The notes beneath the pieces are model-generated. The model had not been told where the DNA came from. It ran no database searches and worked only from the letters and a program-made list of their open reading frames with translations. A stretch of 64,000 nucleotides of DNA from assembly GCA_030549775.1 (NCBI GenBank), contig CM060177.1, positions 89,108,236 through 89,172,235 on the forward strand, read 5' to 3'. This document shows positions 10,483 to 22,302 of this stretch, piece after piece (the first letter of the stretch is position 1; each line of letters begins with the position of its first letter). This stretch comes from Tamarix chinensis. Taxonomy: Eukaryota; Streptophyta; Magnoliopsida; Caryophyllales; Tamaricaceae. A program made the translations under genes and the position numbers.

Positions 10483-13085
10483 TCAATCATAGCAATCATA
10501 AATTTCATCGTCCACATCTTCACTTCCGAACTCTGCATACTTACTAGCTATGCCGATCCTCGGTTGTTTCATCTCATCGCACACATTTGTTTCAAAATCA
10601 TCTAAGTTATCAACATCATTGGAGGCTACACAAGTCACAACCACTTCATTTTCACTTAACTCATGGATATTGACTTTATCTAAATTAAAGAGCAAAAGAA
10701 AAAGAAAATTTATAGTTATATAAGGCTTGATATTTAATTCAAAAGTTAGATTTTTTTAAGAAGAAAACATACCATAATTAACTTCATAGTTGGAGCTTTC
10801 ATCTCCATCTTGTGTAGCCTCTCTAGCATACCTCATATTTGCTATATCAAAACCATTTAACCATTCACCATCAGTAGGAAGGACTTGTTCCTCTCTTTCA
10901 GTTATCCATTAATCATCTAAAGGTGACACATCCAAGAAAATTGAATTCTTAATTATATGTGCTTATTTTTGTTATTTTTTCTCAATTTGAGATTATACAT
11001 TATAAAAACCAAATCATTCATCTTTTTCTGATGCAGACGATTACACTTCTTGGTATGAATCTACAAATAATGCAAAATTATTAATAAGATGATTATTGGA
11101 TTTCAAATTAATTTAACAAACAAGATAAAGAATTAATAACTTACCATATCAAATGCACTCCAATTTTGCTCACAATCAGAAGAGCTACATGTTAAGCTTA
11201 AAATTTTGATGGCATTTTTTTTAGCTCAAGGCATTCATCTCCATATGAATCTCACCAATCATCAACATGTTTTATAAATTCATATTAGGCCAATAGTTTA
11301 ACAAAAATTAATAATTAATAGTTTAATAAAAATGAACTAACTTGAAGTTTTTTTTTGTTCTTGACATTATACTTGTATGCATACCAAAAATCCCTCTTAC
11401 ATTTTTAAATGAATATAACTAATAAATTAATATATTCTTGATTCACAACTATCCTTTAAAAAAAAAGTTACAAGCCAATATTAACATATACAGTAGCTCT
11501 AAAATCTAGCCTATTGAGAAGACGTGGATTAAGATAATAAACAACATCGTGTAATGGTCTATATAGTTGAGAATCCCATCGAACATCAATGATTTGCAAA
11601 ATAGTTGTATAGCTATAAGAAAGAGATATATGTAAAACAAATAAAATAAAGTGAATTGAACTATCATAGAAATGAAATTAAAACCTTACTTTCTTTCAAC
11701 ATTAATGAAATTTTCCTTGATTTAATTTTTTACTTTATTCATAACTTCATATATGAACCCCATAGTTGGTTTCTCATCAGAATTTACCATACAAATCACT
11801 TTTACTAGTGGTAGGGATTATCTTAAACAAGTGGCAACCCAACACCAAAATACACAACTATTTAAAACAATCATCTGAAGCCATTTTCCTTCAATTTCCA
11901 AAATAAACCCACTAGATCTCCACTTGTTGGATGCAAATATGGCTATTAATGGAACCTTTAGCTCATTTGAGCACCTCAAGGTTAGATATGAATTTCCAAA
12001 TCAAGTCAGACTAGGCCTAATAAACTCTCTTTCTTATGTAAACTCAACATTCTAGAGCAAATGTAAGTGGTTATCCTCCTAGAATTTCCAATTGTCACCT
12101 CATTAATCTTAATCTTTTTCAAAATCTTCTAAAATTAAATCAAAAAAATGAGCAACACATGGTGTCCAATACAACCTCTTTTTTTTTCATCAACTCTCCC
12201 CAATTGCTTTGTAGTTTAAGACATTATTAGCCACATCTTAAACTACATTTTCCTCTCCAACCTTTTCCCCAACATCATCTAACATCTCAAAAACTTTATC
12301 TGTTGTTTTAGAAATATCAGATGTGTCAATATATGATAAGAAGGCAGTACCCCTAGGCTATTCACCAAGAAATTTCTTATAGAGTGCCTTTTCCTATCGT
12401 TATATCCATTAGACATAATATTGAAACCACCTCACTTTCATCTTCTTTATACTCCTCGAGCATGGGTGCTACATTAACTACTTTATTATTTAAATTTTAT
12501 ACTCATAGCTCATGGAAATTTGGTGATTCTAGTCTTATCCCAAACTTGCCAATTTCTCAACCATAAGCACAAAATTAGTATTGTTCAATATATTAAAGGG
12601 AACAACACAAGTGCGGAAAAAACATGTAATTTGCTGACAAATTTATTCTATTTCTTCCTTTTTGAACTTATGATATAAGGTGGTTTGCACTTATGGTTTT
12701 TTGCTACTAAAAGAATATACAGTTCCTTGTCCCTTTCAACCATAATCATGCCTAGACTATACAAAAGTATCAACCTCACCAATATCTTTAGGCCTCACCC
12801 TCTTTCTTTCTGCTTCTTCTTCATTAGCTCACAAAATATCTATAAATTTTTGTTTAACATCATTTGGGAATTTTAGGCAGGGTTCAACATTAATGTGAGT
12901 TCTAGATTAGATGATGTGTTAGCCTAAGATTTCCCCTATAATGAACAACACCATAGTATTTACACCGCACTTTCTTCTCACCATTATCCACTTGATGAGC
13001 ATGTTCCCAACACGGATCTGATTTTTTATTAGGAGAATTTTTCCTTCTACTTTTTTTTCCAGATCCATAAGTTGATGATGTTTAA
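10483..13085 (-). pseudogene. hAT-family transposase, decayed
   Basis: Read on the minus strand this is an Ac-like hAT transposase in collinear pieces. A zf-BED-type finger lies at about 13085-12955 (DPCWEHAHQVDNGEKKVRCK, with THH downstream; the second CxxC cysteine is lost). Near 12480-12420 comes APMLEEYKEDESEVVS, and near 12180 VLDTMCCSFF, a relic of the W-x-P-C-x-x-H block. The block DVRWDSQLYRPLHDVVYYLNP lies at about 11600-11520. The hATC dimerisation segment is at 11225-11140 (AIKILSLTCSSSDCEQNWSAF), followed by CNRLHQKKMNDLVFIMYN at about 11050-11000. The acidic C-terminal tail (10695-10483) ends the gene after a probable intron. Many stops and frameshifts: inactive. No TIRs could be assigned. 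Confidence 0.85.
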
Positions 13086-14215
13086 CCATAATTAAAAGAA
13101 GAAGAAAAAAACATTACAATAATTTACATCACATATTAACTCTACATGCAGTCAATCATACATAAATTCTATACAACTATACCCATGATTTTGACATTTT
13201 GTATAAAATTAACTCGATGGAAGATCTAAAAAATAAATGATTTAAATGATTTATTCTATATGACTATACATCAACTAGAAGTTAGCAAATGAATTCTGAA
13301 ATAGGATCTAAAATTAAAAATCATTCAAGCAAAAACTCTCAAATACATGGATTATTCACATGCCAAGTATGTAAGAAAACATAAATAAAAAAGGAAAGTA
13401 GCAATAAATACAAGTAGATATATGAATTTAAGATTATTATCTGATAAGGTAATTGAAACTTAAATTTTAAATATAGCAAATCAGGTAAGAAGGATATGCA
13501 TAAAATTTATACCTACACAGAATGAAACTACACTGCCTAAATTTGTTATTAGAGGTCGAGTTGTTGCTAGAGGTGCTCAACTTTTCTATTAGATATCGAT
13601 ATTAATGGCACTACTAGCTTGAAATTTCTCAAGGTCAAGGATGTTTGAGGATTGTAGTTTCTCACCACTGCTATGTTATATTTGATCCGTAAGGAAACAA
13701 CCTACGAAGTTACAACTTCCAAAAAAAGGAAGAAGAAAGGTGAGGTCAAGCTATCGAGCATAAATAATTAAAGAAGGTGATGACCATAACCAAATGAAGT
13801 GAATGAAGTGAGAGGAGGCACGAAGAAGATAAACTAAGAATGAGTAGAAGACCTTGCAAAAGAGAAAAGAGAGACATAAGTGATAGGTTAATGGGAATAT
13901 AGTTAGTTTTAGGATTTAATTATTTTTTCCTTTTTAATTAAAAGATAAGGTAAATCTATAATAATTGGAATTACATGTGGCATCACAATTATAGTCAATT
14001 CTATACGAATTCTACTCATGGTCCGATTTTACAAGAGATCTATATTGTTAGGCTATGTTAGAATCATAGAATTGTACAAATCTAATAGTTGAATTATGAT
14101 TTTAATAACAATGATTTTAGTTTTCTAAAATGAAACATATATTTAAAATAAGTTGCATTTATTTTTATTATTATTAGATAAATTGTTATTTTGTAGGTAA
14201 AATAAGCCACAAAAA
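13086..14215. other. Unassigned sequence upstream of the hAT relic
   Basis: AT-rich, no supported ORF. It probably contains the 5' non-coding part and terminus of the hAT element. GTAGAATTC- and AATCGGAC-like words near 13990-14030 (reverse strand) weakly echo words at 10225-10260. Confidence 0.35.
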
Positions 14216-17006
14216 TGTAACTTATGTACTTAGAATCCTTATCTTCTAATATCTAATCATGTCCCTCCATATCTCTAAACAACATATCCTAGACCAACAC
14301 ACCACCACCATACATATACACCCGCCATATAGCAAAAATCCCACATGCATGTTATGATTAAAATTTCTTTATCATTATATTCACTTAATATGGTATACCC
14401 ATTCCCCCTCTTCTCTCTCTTTTCATTTGGTTTACCCCCATCCAATTCACCTACCTTATATGACCATGTGATGCCATATCTCTATTGGTTTCCCATGCCA
14501 TATGACCCTCGTATGTGTCCACGTAATCATTACAAAATAACCATCACATCTAAGATTCATCACCCTTTAACTAAGTTGTGGCCATCATGAGTCTATCTTA
14601 TTCCCTCCTATAACAGCCAAACCACCTCATCCTTTTTTTTTTATTAATTTCCATGGCTATCTTCAACCACCTTTTAAGTTCCATTAAAGCTCTCTATCAC
14701 TCATCTTCAACATCAAATTGGTTCAATCCTTTTCCTTCTCTTATATTTTCTTTATTCTTTTCATGCTTTTGATTTTATCTTGAATTTTTCTATGTGAGGT
14801 TGAGTCTTGAGGAATCCATTTGGGCATCTCTTTTATACTTCTTTAAATTTTCTTACATAAGGTAAGAAAGATTAATTTTACTCACTTTCAAGTATGATTT
14901 TATGTAGCTTAATATAGGTAGATTTTTGTGATTTTATAAAGCTTTTGGCTGAATATGAATATGTGTATTTGTTGGGGTTATAGAGAATTAGTTTATGATG
15001 GTGAATAACTTGTGGATCATATTTAAATTAAAGGTTTGATTATGGTTGCAAGTGAAGGAGGAATGAAAATAGCTAGTTCTAGACCTCCAAATTTATGTTA
15101 ACTTTTGTGCATTATGATATCAATTCGTTATGATTTACAAACTCTATTTGGTATAAAATTAAATCTTAGAATTTATACTTTGCAACATAACTTTTAGATC
15201 TAAAGTTATGACTATTTTCCCCAAGTCTTAAATTTGTTTTGCTAGCTTGAGAGTAAAATCCATGGGTTTAGGGTTGATTTTGATGTTAAAATTGAGTTTT
15301 GTTTAATTTGATGGCTTCATGTGATTAATTGGAATCTTAGGTAAAAAATTATGTAAATTATGGAATCCACTAACTTATTATAACTTATGTTACAAGAGAT
15401 AAAAGATATAGGTAAATCATGATTTTATGTGAAAGTGACTATTCATTAAATTTGTACCAAGTGTTCTTCATGACTAACCTTAATGACACATTAATCATGA
15501 ATTAATCACCTCACAAAGGACATAAGTAGGGTTAATATAAGATTAATCATGATTACTCATAAAACCATCAAAATATCCTTAAAATTGACCATGTGAATAG
15601 TGATAGTCAAACATTAACCCTTGACAATAACTTTGACCTTTGACCTTTGACTTAGACTTGACTTTAACTTTGAATTTTCTTTTTTTTTTCTTGGTGAATA
15701 GTATTTTTATCTAAAAATGGCAAAAAACCTTATTTTTCGATTTCAAACTCAAACATGTTTTCAGTTTTTTCTCATTCAAACTATAAATGGTCTTTCTAGT
15801 ATTTAAATGATTGCTTCCAATGGTTTAACTAGAACTTTTAATACAAAGTTTTGTTAGTTTTATACCTTTTATGTTGTGAACTATGTGATAATGGTTTTAT
15901 GTTTGTTTTAAGAACACAAACACATATGATTTTAAACATCATTGTGTGTCAATCATTAAACACTAATAGTTACCAACATAATTCGATGTGTACACTAAAC
16001 TAAGTAAGGTAGGTGCGATATCCCTTCAAATCCTCTTTGCTCTAATGTCCATCAATTAAATACCATTGTGTGTTTACCCTTAATTGAAAATGATATATTT
16101 CAATACCCTTCTCTACTCTATATTACATCAAAAGTATAATATAGGGGGTGTATAAAATTTAAGGATTAGGCTACTTTAGGCTATAAAATGTAGTAGGGCC
16201 AAGCATTCCCTTAAGAGCCTACTCATGGTTTTAAATGGGATTGAGTATTTCCCTAAGATTATGTTAAATTTTTTTAATACTACATTGGCAAAGACCTTTG
16301 TTAGTAGATGGGTACAACCTATGGTTTTCGAAATGGTGGTTTTAACCACCCCCTTTTTACATCATGCATGTTTAAAAGTTAGTTTATATCTATCCAATTA
16401 TGTTACTAATAAGCATGCTATTGTGTGGAGCCTCTATTGTGTTACATGCTATCAAAACTTTGGTGTAATAGCTTAATATTACTAATACACAAATGTTAGC
16501 ATGTATATTCCATGGTCACTACCCAATTCAAATAGGCAGATGACATATCTTATGTGAAGGGCTCTATGTCCCTAGTCCATGAAGATTATAACAACTAACT
16601 CTATGGTGATGATCGGTGAATTTGATAAGGTGGGGAGTGATGTAGAAAAGAGTTAAGATAACCAACATTTATCTTTATTTACCCCATAGTGGGAAAATAT
16701 TAAAGCTCATTAGTTTTTTAAACTCTTTGCTCTATATTTCTACATAAATAATGATGTTGTGTAATATAATACTTTAACAACCTTGTAATGTTTGTACACT
16801 CTCCTTGAGATAGGTATGCTCATGTTTTATGATTGTGAATGTCTTATCGTTTCACCAATAGCCTTAAAACTAGCATCAATTAGGTGATGATCACATCTCT
16901 CTTAATGTTATTTACAATGGTTTCACCCTCATTTTTTTAATTATGCTTCCATGCTACTCTATTTGAAACATAAATTTTTGGTTGGAAAAAAAATGATAGT
17001 GTTACA
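14216..17006 (+). mobile_element. 5' LTR of a decayed Ty3/gypsy element
   Basis: The right end is firm: AGTGTTACA finishes at 17006 and a primer binding site follows within three bases. The left end is tentative: TGTAACTTATGTAC at 14216 resembles a mutated TGTAACACCCC start. That gives about 2.8 kb. A pyrimidine-rich segment lies near 14400-14460 and a TCAATTAGGTGATGATCACATCTCTC block near 16877. Almost the same block occurs at 1900-1920 in the first LTR, linking the two families. No coding capacity. The short ORFs at 14345 and 16225 are not supported. Confidence 0.6.
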
Positions 17007-17009
17007 AGT

Positions 17010-17021
17010 TGGTATCAAAAC
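17010..17021 (+). promoter_or_regulatory. Primer binding site for initiator Met-tRNA
   Basis: TGGTATCAAAAC starts three bases after the LTR end at 17006. It matches the usual plant tRNA-iMet site TGGTATCAGAGC except for two G-to-A changes, as expected for a methylated, decaying element. The position proves that the sequence to the left is a 5' LTR and that this element retained an internal region. Confidence 0.75.
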
Positions 17022-17447
17022 ATTTTATTTTTAAAACTATTTAACTTTTTAATGTTTTGAATTGATTATACAAGTTGGCATCAAAAATTTTGAATTTTTT
17101 CAACTTGGAAAAGGAATTGCAAATTTTTTTCAAACTTAGGAGATCTAAGTCCAATTTGGCATATGAGGAATATTTTGGGTATTATTTGAGGTGTTGGTCT
17201 TTCATTTATGATATGTGCTTAGGTTTTACTTAAGCCTTATTTGTTTTGACCATAGTTCCTCTATAAATGCGACCTTAGTACTTAAAGGTTATGATATATC
17301 TAATAAGATGGATTAGCTTATGCCTATATTATTATTTTACATCAAATGATAGATCCAACAAGATGAAGCTTCCCAAAAGCACCACATCAATCATAACCAC
17401 CTCCATTTCTAGTACCACCGCTATAGGATTGGTTGTGTAGGGCGGGT
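17022..17447 (+). mobile_element. Gypsy internal leader and start of gag
   Basis: Untranslated leader, then from about 17340 a proline-rich stretch of the kind that begins plant gypsy Gag proteins. It is interrupted at 17447 by solo LTR A, and its 3' continuation is at 22303. The target duplication CGGGT occupies 17443-17447. Confidence 0.5.
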
Positions 17448-18273
17448 TGAAATACCCCAAAAATCCTAATTTAGGAACTATAGCAAAATAATGATTTATT
17501 AGGGAAAATTAAGAAAATAAATTACTTTATTAAATAAAGAGGAAATTAAATGAGAAAAATAAGGAGAAAATAATAAATAAATTATTTAGAAAATTTTGGA
17601 CATTTTACTAATTAAAATGGAAGTTAAGGACAATTTATCCAAAATAGCCTAATTAATTTAAAATGAATTTAATTATTATACTTAAAATAATTATTATTAA
17701 AATTAAATATATATATATAAATAAAGACCAAATACCCAACCCAACCATTTTAACATTTTTCCTTTTTCCTTTTTTCTCCTTTCTTTTCCTTTTTCTTTCT
17801 TCCTCCTTTACTTATTTTTCCTTCTTCCTTCCCCCCGATTTGGGCTAGCCCGTCGGCCTAGATCTCCTTTCCCTCCCTGGCCCGTCTTGCGCATCCTCCT
17901 TCACCCAGGCTGGCTGGTTCTTTTCTTTTTTTTTTCTTTTCTCCCCCTGGACCGACCGGTCTAGTCGTCCCCTTCTTCTTCCCCAACCTGCAGCGCAACG
18001 GTAATGTCGACCTGCAACCCGAATTTCGCCGACAGCCACCAGCCCAGCGCTGACCATCCTCCCCTGCCCTTCCCATCATTTTCTTTCTCTTTTTCGACCC
18101 CAACAAGCCCCATAGCTACCCTCTTCGCGTGTCCATCTCCTTTCCTCTTTCTCCCCGACCCGACCTAACCTGCCATGGCAGGACTGCATCGCCTGCCACC
18201 GCCGACCGGTGGTCCTGCCACACCTGCCCCGCGTGTCTTCTTCTCCCCTTATCATTTTCTCCCTCAATTAGCC

Positions 18274-18281
18274 TATAAATA
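18274..18281 (+). promoter_or_regulatory. TATA box of LTR A
   Basis: TATAAATA in the context GCCTATAAATAACCCCCCATGGCAGC, about 826 bases from the LTR start. LTR C has the same context (53830, AGCCTATAAATACACCCCATAGCAGC), and LTR B has an expanded TATATATA version at 49800. This marks the probable U3/R boundary region. Confidence 0.7.
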
Positions 18282-18972
18282 ACCCCCCATGGCAGCCATA
18301 ATGGAGCTTCTGTTTTCGTAGCCCAGAAACTCCATCCCTCGCTGTCGCCCAATTAGTTGCATATTTTGCAGCCGCCGGTGACCGCCGCAACAAACTCCGC
18401 CCACCGAGACCATCCCTGCACCCTCCTCTACGAAACAAGACCACCACCACCCATTGCCTCGCCCTGCACGTGCCGCCCCAACCGTGCAAAGTTGCCACCC
18501 CGAACAACCATCTCCAGCCGTTCGCCGCCCCTCGCGCCGCCTCTTGCCGCCACCCTCGCCGCAACCAACGCCTCCTCCACCCTCCAAAACGTCCAGCAGA
18601 CCTCCCTCTACCTTCCTATACCTTCATCTTCCCCTACCTCCTTCTCCTTCTACCTCCCCCATTTTCCACCACCCTCCACCACCTTCGGCCGACGCGCCAA
18701 CCACTACGCGCCGCCACTCCCAGCCACGCCACCGCCCTCTTTCCACCCCTCTTCACTTGCTGCATATTCCTCCACCTCAAACACTCCTCCATTCCCTCTC
18801 CTCTAGCCCACACCTTGATCTTTCCACCTCCCTTACTCCTCCATCGCCGCCGCCACGTTCAGCCGCTAGTCCACCACTAGCCTTAGGTGGTTTTCCAATC
18901 TCCCCTACTCCCTAAAACTATTTTCTATAAGTGTTAGTAATTTTATCTAATATTAATAATATTATCCTTAAT

Positions 18973-18977
18973 ATTAA

Positions 18978-19040
<63 letters not shown>

Positions 19041-19192
19041 TACTACTATTACTATTATCATTATTACTATTATTATTATTACACTCTTAATATTACTATG
19101 TATCATCCTTATTTTCCTAACCTAATTTCAGAAATAGTTAACTAGGGTATATTATTAAAAAGGAAACAACTTTAACATTAATATGGTTATCC

Positions 19193-19255
<63 letters not shown>
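18973..19255. repeat. (ATT)n microsatellites within LTR A
   Basis: Two long runs (about 18979-19039 and 19194-19254), with many shorter ATT or ATC runs up to about 19760. Poly-isoleucine ORFs on both strands here are artefacts. Confidence 0.95.
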
Positions 19256-19991
19256 CTATTATTGTTATTACCCTTATTACTATCTCTATCACTACTACTA
19301 ATACTAGATGTGGCTTATTATCGTTATCTTACTACTATATGTGATAGACATTTGAAATCTTACATTATTATTATTATTACTATTAACATTATTATTATAT
19401 TATTAATGACACTATTACTTAAACCAAAGGTATTTTAGTAATATTGTTATTATCACTATTAATACTACCTTTATCATTATCCTTAGTTTCTTTACTAATA
19501 TTGTTAATGGTGACCTTGCCCATCATTACTTTTATTAATATAAACTTTTAAACCCTTAAGTTATTATTATCCAAAATATGACCTTTATCGTTATTAACCC
19601 TAGGAATAATAGTACTTTGATAATGTTGCAACTATTATATTGTTATTCGAATCCTAACACTATAGTGAGATGTTAAGGGTCTAGCACTATAAACATTAGC
19701 GTTACTATTATTAGTTTTATTTTTATTATTATCACTATTTTACTATGGTTAGCATGAACACTATCATTATTATAAGAATAGGGCTAACGGGTCTAATAAT
19801 ATAAGTGTAACAATAAATATTAAAAATAAATATATTTTGACTAGTAATATTTAGTATACAAATTTTGAGGTAAAAACCCTAGTTTTCGTATAATACTCTC
19901 TTTAATAACAATAATCCTAATCTTAAACTAGAATAAGGGATGATGGTACTTTTGAGGGAAACTAATAGTTAGTATTTTTTTCCTTTTATAG

Positions 19992-20053
19992 GTGATCCTA
20001 ACCAAAACCCTAAGGAGTTATAGGAGCGTGCTCTAAGCCCGGCGTCGCTTTAG
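19992..20053 (+). other. Conserved 62-nt block with splice-like borders (LTR A)
   Basis: A pyrimidine-rich tract ending CCTTTTATAG precedes it and AG|GTAAGGACG follows it. Equivalent blocks of exactly 62 nt occur in LTR B (51338-51399) and LTR C (55445-55506). All contain a GGAG(C/T)GTGCTC near-palindrome. It may be a small exon of LTR transcripts. This is inference only. Confidence 0.4.
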
Positions 20054-21266
20054 GTAAGGACGAAGCTATAGCCCTTGTGTGATGTGTGACCTATATGTTT
20101 TGAATGTTGTATATGCCATGCCATGTCGTGTATTATATGATTATGGATAACTTGTCTTATGTGTAGCGCAGCTTGGAGATTGAGGTATGTTTGTATGTGT
20201 TTCCTATGACATGAGTATGACATGTATATGTATGATGTTTATGATGTGATATGATATGGCCATCTAGGACATGCATGTTAGGATAAATAATAATATGAAT
20301 TGGGAATATAAGGATGACAAGAAATAAATGGGAAGTGAGTTCACTAAGGGGGATATGAGGTTGACCTAAGTACCTCATGATCCATGAGAGAAGGTTTAAG
20401 TGGAAGGAATGACCAAAATAAATGAGAGTTGGGAACCATGCATGGGAGTCTTAAAATTTGCATGGTGACTTGGGGTGTTTGCATGGGATGGCTAAATCTT
20501 GCATGGGGGTGAATCTTACGTGAGAAAAGTTGATTTAGGGTGTAAATAAAAGAATGGGAGAGTTGTGGAGTGATTGGAGACTTGGGATGAAAAATAGTAC
20601 GTAGGTTGGTGCAAGGGTGTATAAGGGACCCGATTAGGGTTTTTGGGAGAAAGTGGAAATTTGGGAAGTACAAAAGTAAGAATGATTAAGGCAGGGTGGA
20701 GTATGGGTTATGAGTGAGAATTCATTTATATAAAAAGATGAGTATGGGTTTTCCATGTGAAAGGAGAGACTTTGGGATGAAAAGAGAGAGGTTACTTGTG
20801 GGAGAAGTAGGGTACTAGGGTTTGATGTGGCCAACTAGGGTTTTGCCGGTCACATGCGAGGTCGAGGAGTAAAGTGATACGCCTTGGGGTTTGACCTAAT
20901 AAGGGTGAGATGTGGGGCGAGGAACAAGTAATGGTAAAGTAAGTGAGAAGAAGTTGGGCCACATAGGTCCAACTAGGGTTTCCAAGGGGAAGACCCTAGA
21001 GGTTGAGAATAGGCGAGGTCGATGTCATAGGGTGTTGGGCTTAACTTACACTTTCAGGAGTTGGTCTTTCATTAGGCGTGAGCATAAGGGGGAAAGGATG
21101 TCGGGGTGTGATAAGGGGTGCAGGAGTCTCAAAATATGGGGCGTGCCTTCTTGAGAGAATAGCAGTAGAACATTGATGACATGCATGTCAAGGGTGGAAT
21201 GTTATCTAATAAGACACAGATAAAACACTAATCATGTAAAGTGAAAGATTGTTGAGCCGAGCCCAG

Positions 21267-21618
21267 ACCGGTCCACCGGCAAATAATAGTGGCCAGGAGC
21301 CGGGGTGCCTTGGAGACCGGTCCACCGGCAAATAATAGTGGTCAAGAGCATTCTGCCCTGAGTGTATACTTTCCATTCCACCGGCTATAATAGTGGGAGA
21401 TTTCGTGCTCGACAAACCAAAGCAAGTAAGTTAAACCATGGGAAATGCACTAAGTACTTACAGCGAAACACCATGTGAGTCGGGGCCAAACCGGTCCACC
21501 GACAAATAATAGTGGCCAGGAGCATTTTTCCCTAGAGACTGGTCCGCCGGCAAATAATAGTGGTCAGGAGCATTTTGCTCTGAGTGTATACTTTCCGGTC
21601 CACCGGCTATAATAGTGG
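21267..21618. repeat. Array of CCGGTCCACCGG palindromes in LTR A, two modules of three
   Basis: Six units of the form CCGGTCCACCGGC followed by (A)AATAATAGTGG. Three lie at about 21268-21395 and three at about 21491-21618. The modules are separated by a segment containing AACACCATGTGAGTCGGGGCC. Each core can fold as a 5-bp CCGGT/ACCGG stem with a two-base loop. The third unit of each module has CTATAATAGTGGG. LTRs B and C share the same architecture. Confidence 0.85.
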
Positions 21619-21804
21619 GCTTCCCGCACTCACATGGACTATTAAAGAATATATGTGGAATGAACATATTATTAATGAGAATAAAGAATAAGTCACCGGG
21701 AAAGTAACTAGGCCTTATCAGGTATGATGTTGTATGTTGCCTATGTACTTATCGTTGTATCATGTGTTCTATGTGTTGGCCTTAACTCGTCTGTTACCTT
21801 ACTC

Positions 21805-21858
21805 AGTACGTTGCGTACTAATCACCCGTTTCATGGGTGCTGCTCATTCCCACGAGCA
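21805..21858 (+). other. Three adjacent hairpins, conserved LTR core (A)
   Basis: Consecutive inverted repeats are AGTACG-TTG-CGTACT (21805-21819), CACCC-GTTTCAT-GGGTG (21823-21839) and TGCTC-ATTCCCAC-GAGCA (21841-21858). The same series occurs at 53197-53250 (LTR B) and 57665-57718 (LTR C). Confidence 0.7.
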
Positions 21859-22156
21859 GAAGTCCCCTCTGAACTTGTGCAGGTAGGAGATGATGTCTTC
21901 GATGCCTACGATACCTGCGAGGCATCGGGTGGGGCAGAGTGTTGAGCCTAACCTGACCTGGGGATTGAGAGCGATTCGATCGGACTCTATTGTTGTCATC
22001 GGATTTCTTATTTCCATACTTAGTTGTTTTTTGTACTATGCTTTATGTTTTAAAAAACGTACTCTTTGGTTTGTAATCCTAAGTTGCACTCTGATTTCTG
22101 TATGACTTATGTTTTACTAATGATTCGCGTTTATTGCTAACTTTATTTAGCCTTAG

Positions 22157-22202
22157 CACTTAGTACCGGAACGGTAGGAGTGTACCGTTCTGGTACTAAG
22201 TG
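22157..22202 (+). other. 20-bp hairpin close to the end of LTR A
   Basis: The left arm CACTTAGTACCGGAACGGTA and the right arm TACCGTTCTGGTACTAAGTG are complementary over 20 bases with one G-T pair (G-U in RNA), around the loop GGAGTG. It lies 100 bases before the LTR end. Weaker versions occur at the same place in B and C. It could be a terminator, polyadenylation or packaging structure. Function unknown. Confidence 0.75.
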
Positions 22203-22302
22203 TGGCGGTAACGCCCCCGAGTTTACGGTTTTATCTTTTTCCTTCCGCTAAACCTTTTTTGATTAAACGAAATTTTTCAATAGTAAATTTGGGGGTGTTA
22301 CA

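Larger units (their letters stand above)
17448..22302 (+). mobile_element. Solo LTR A (4855 bp), Ty3/gypsy type
   Basis: Complete, with TGAAATACCCC at the left and GGGGTGTTACA at the right, flanked by the perfect 5-bp duplication CGGGT (17443-17447 and 22303-22307). There is no internal region. Layout: AT-rich head, pyrimidine-rich part (17750-18900) with TATA box, (ATT)n zone (18970-19900), conserved 62-nt block (19992-20053), G-rich degenerate repeats (20340-20830), palindrome array (21267-21618), three-hairpin core (21805-21858), a 20-bp hairpin (22157-22202) and the LTR end. Length and ends resemble Tekay/Del-type chromovirus LTRs, but that assignment is inference. It lies in the gag gene of the 14216 element and is therefore younger. 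Confidence 0.92.

Noticed and set aside
18357..18915. Three overlapping proline/serine-rich ORFs of 136-153 codons in LTR A (and similar ones at 49034-49833, 50090-50296 and 53853-54444)
   Set aside because: They come from C/T-rich composition, overlap in several frames, share no conserved frame between LTR copies and have no domain.
18918..19125. Poly-isoleucine ORFs on both strands
   Set aside because: Pure (ATT)n microsatellite.
21267..21618. Regularly spaced short repeats that could suggest a CRISPR array
   Set aside because: Plant nuclear context, units and spacers both repeated, inside an LTR, and present in three LTR copies.
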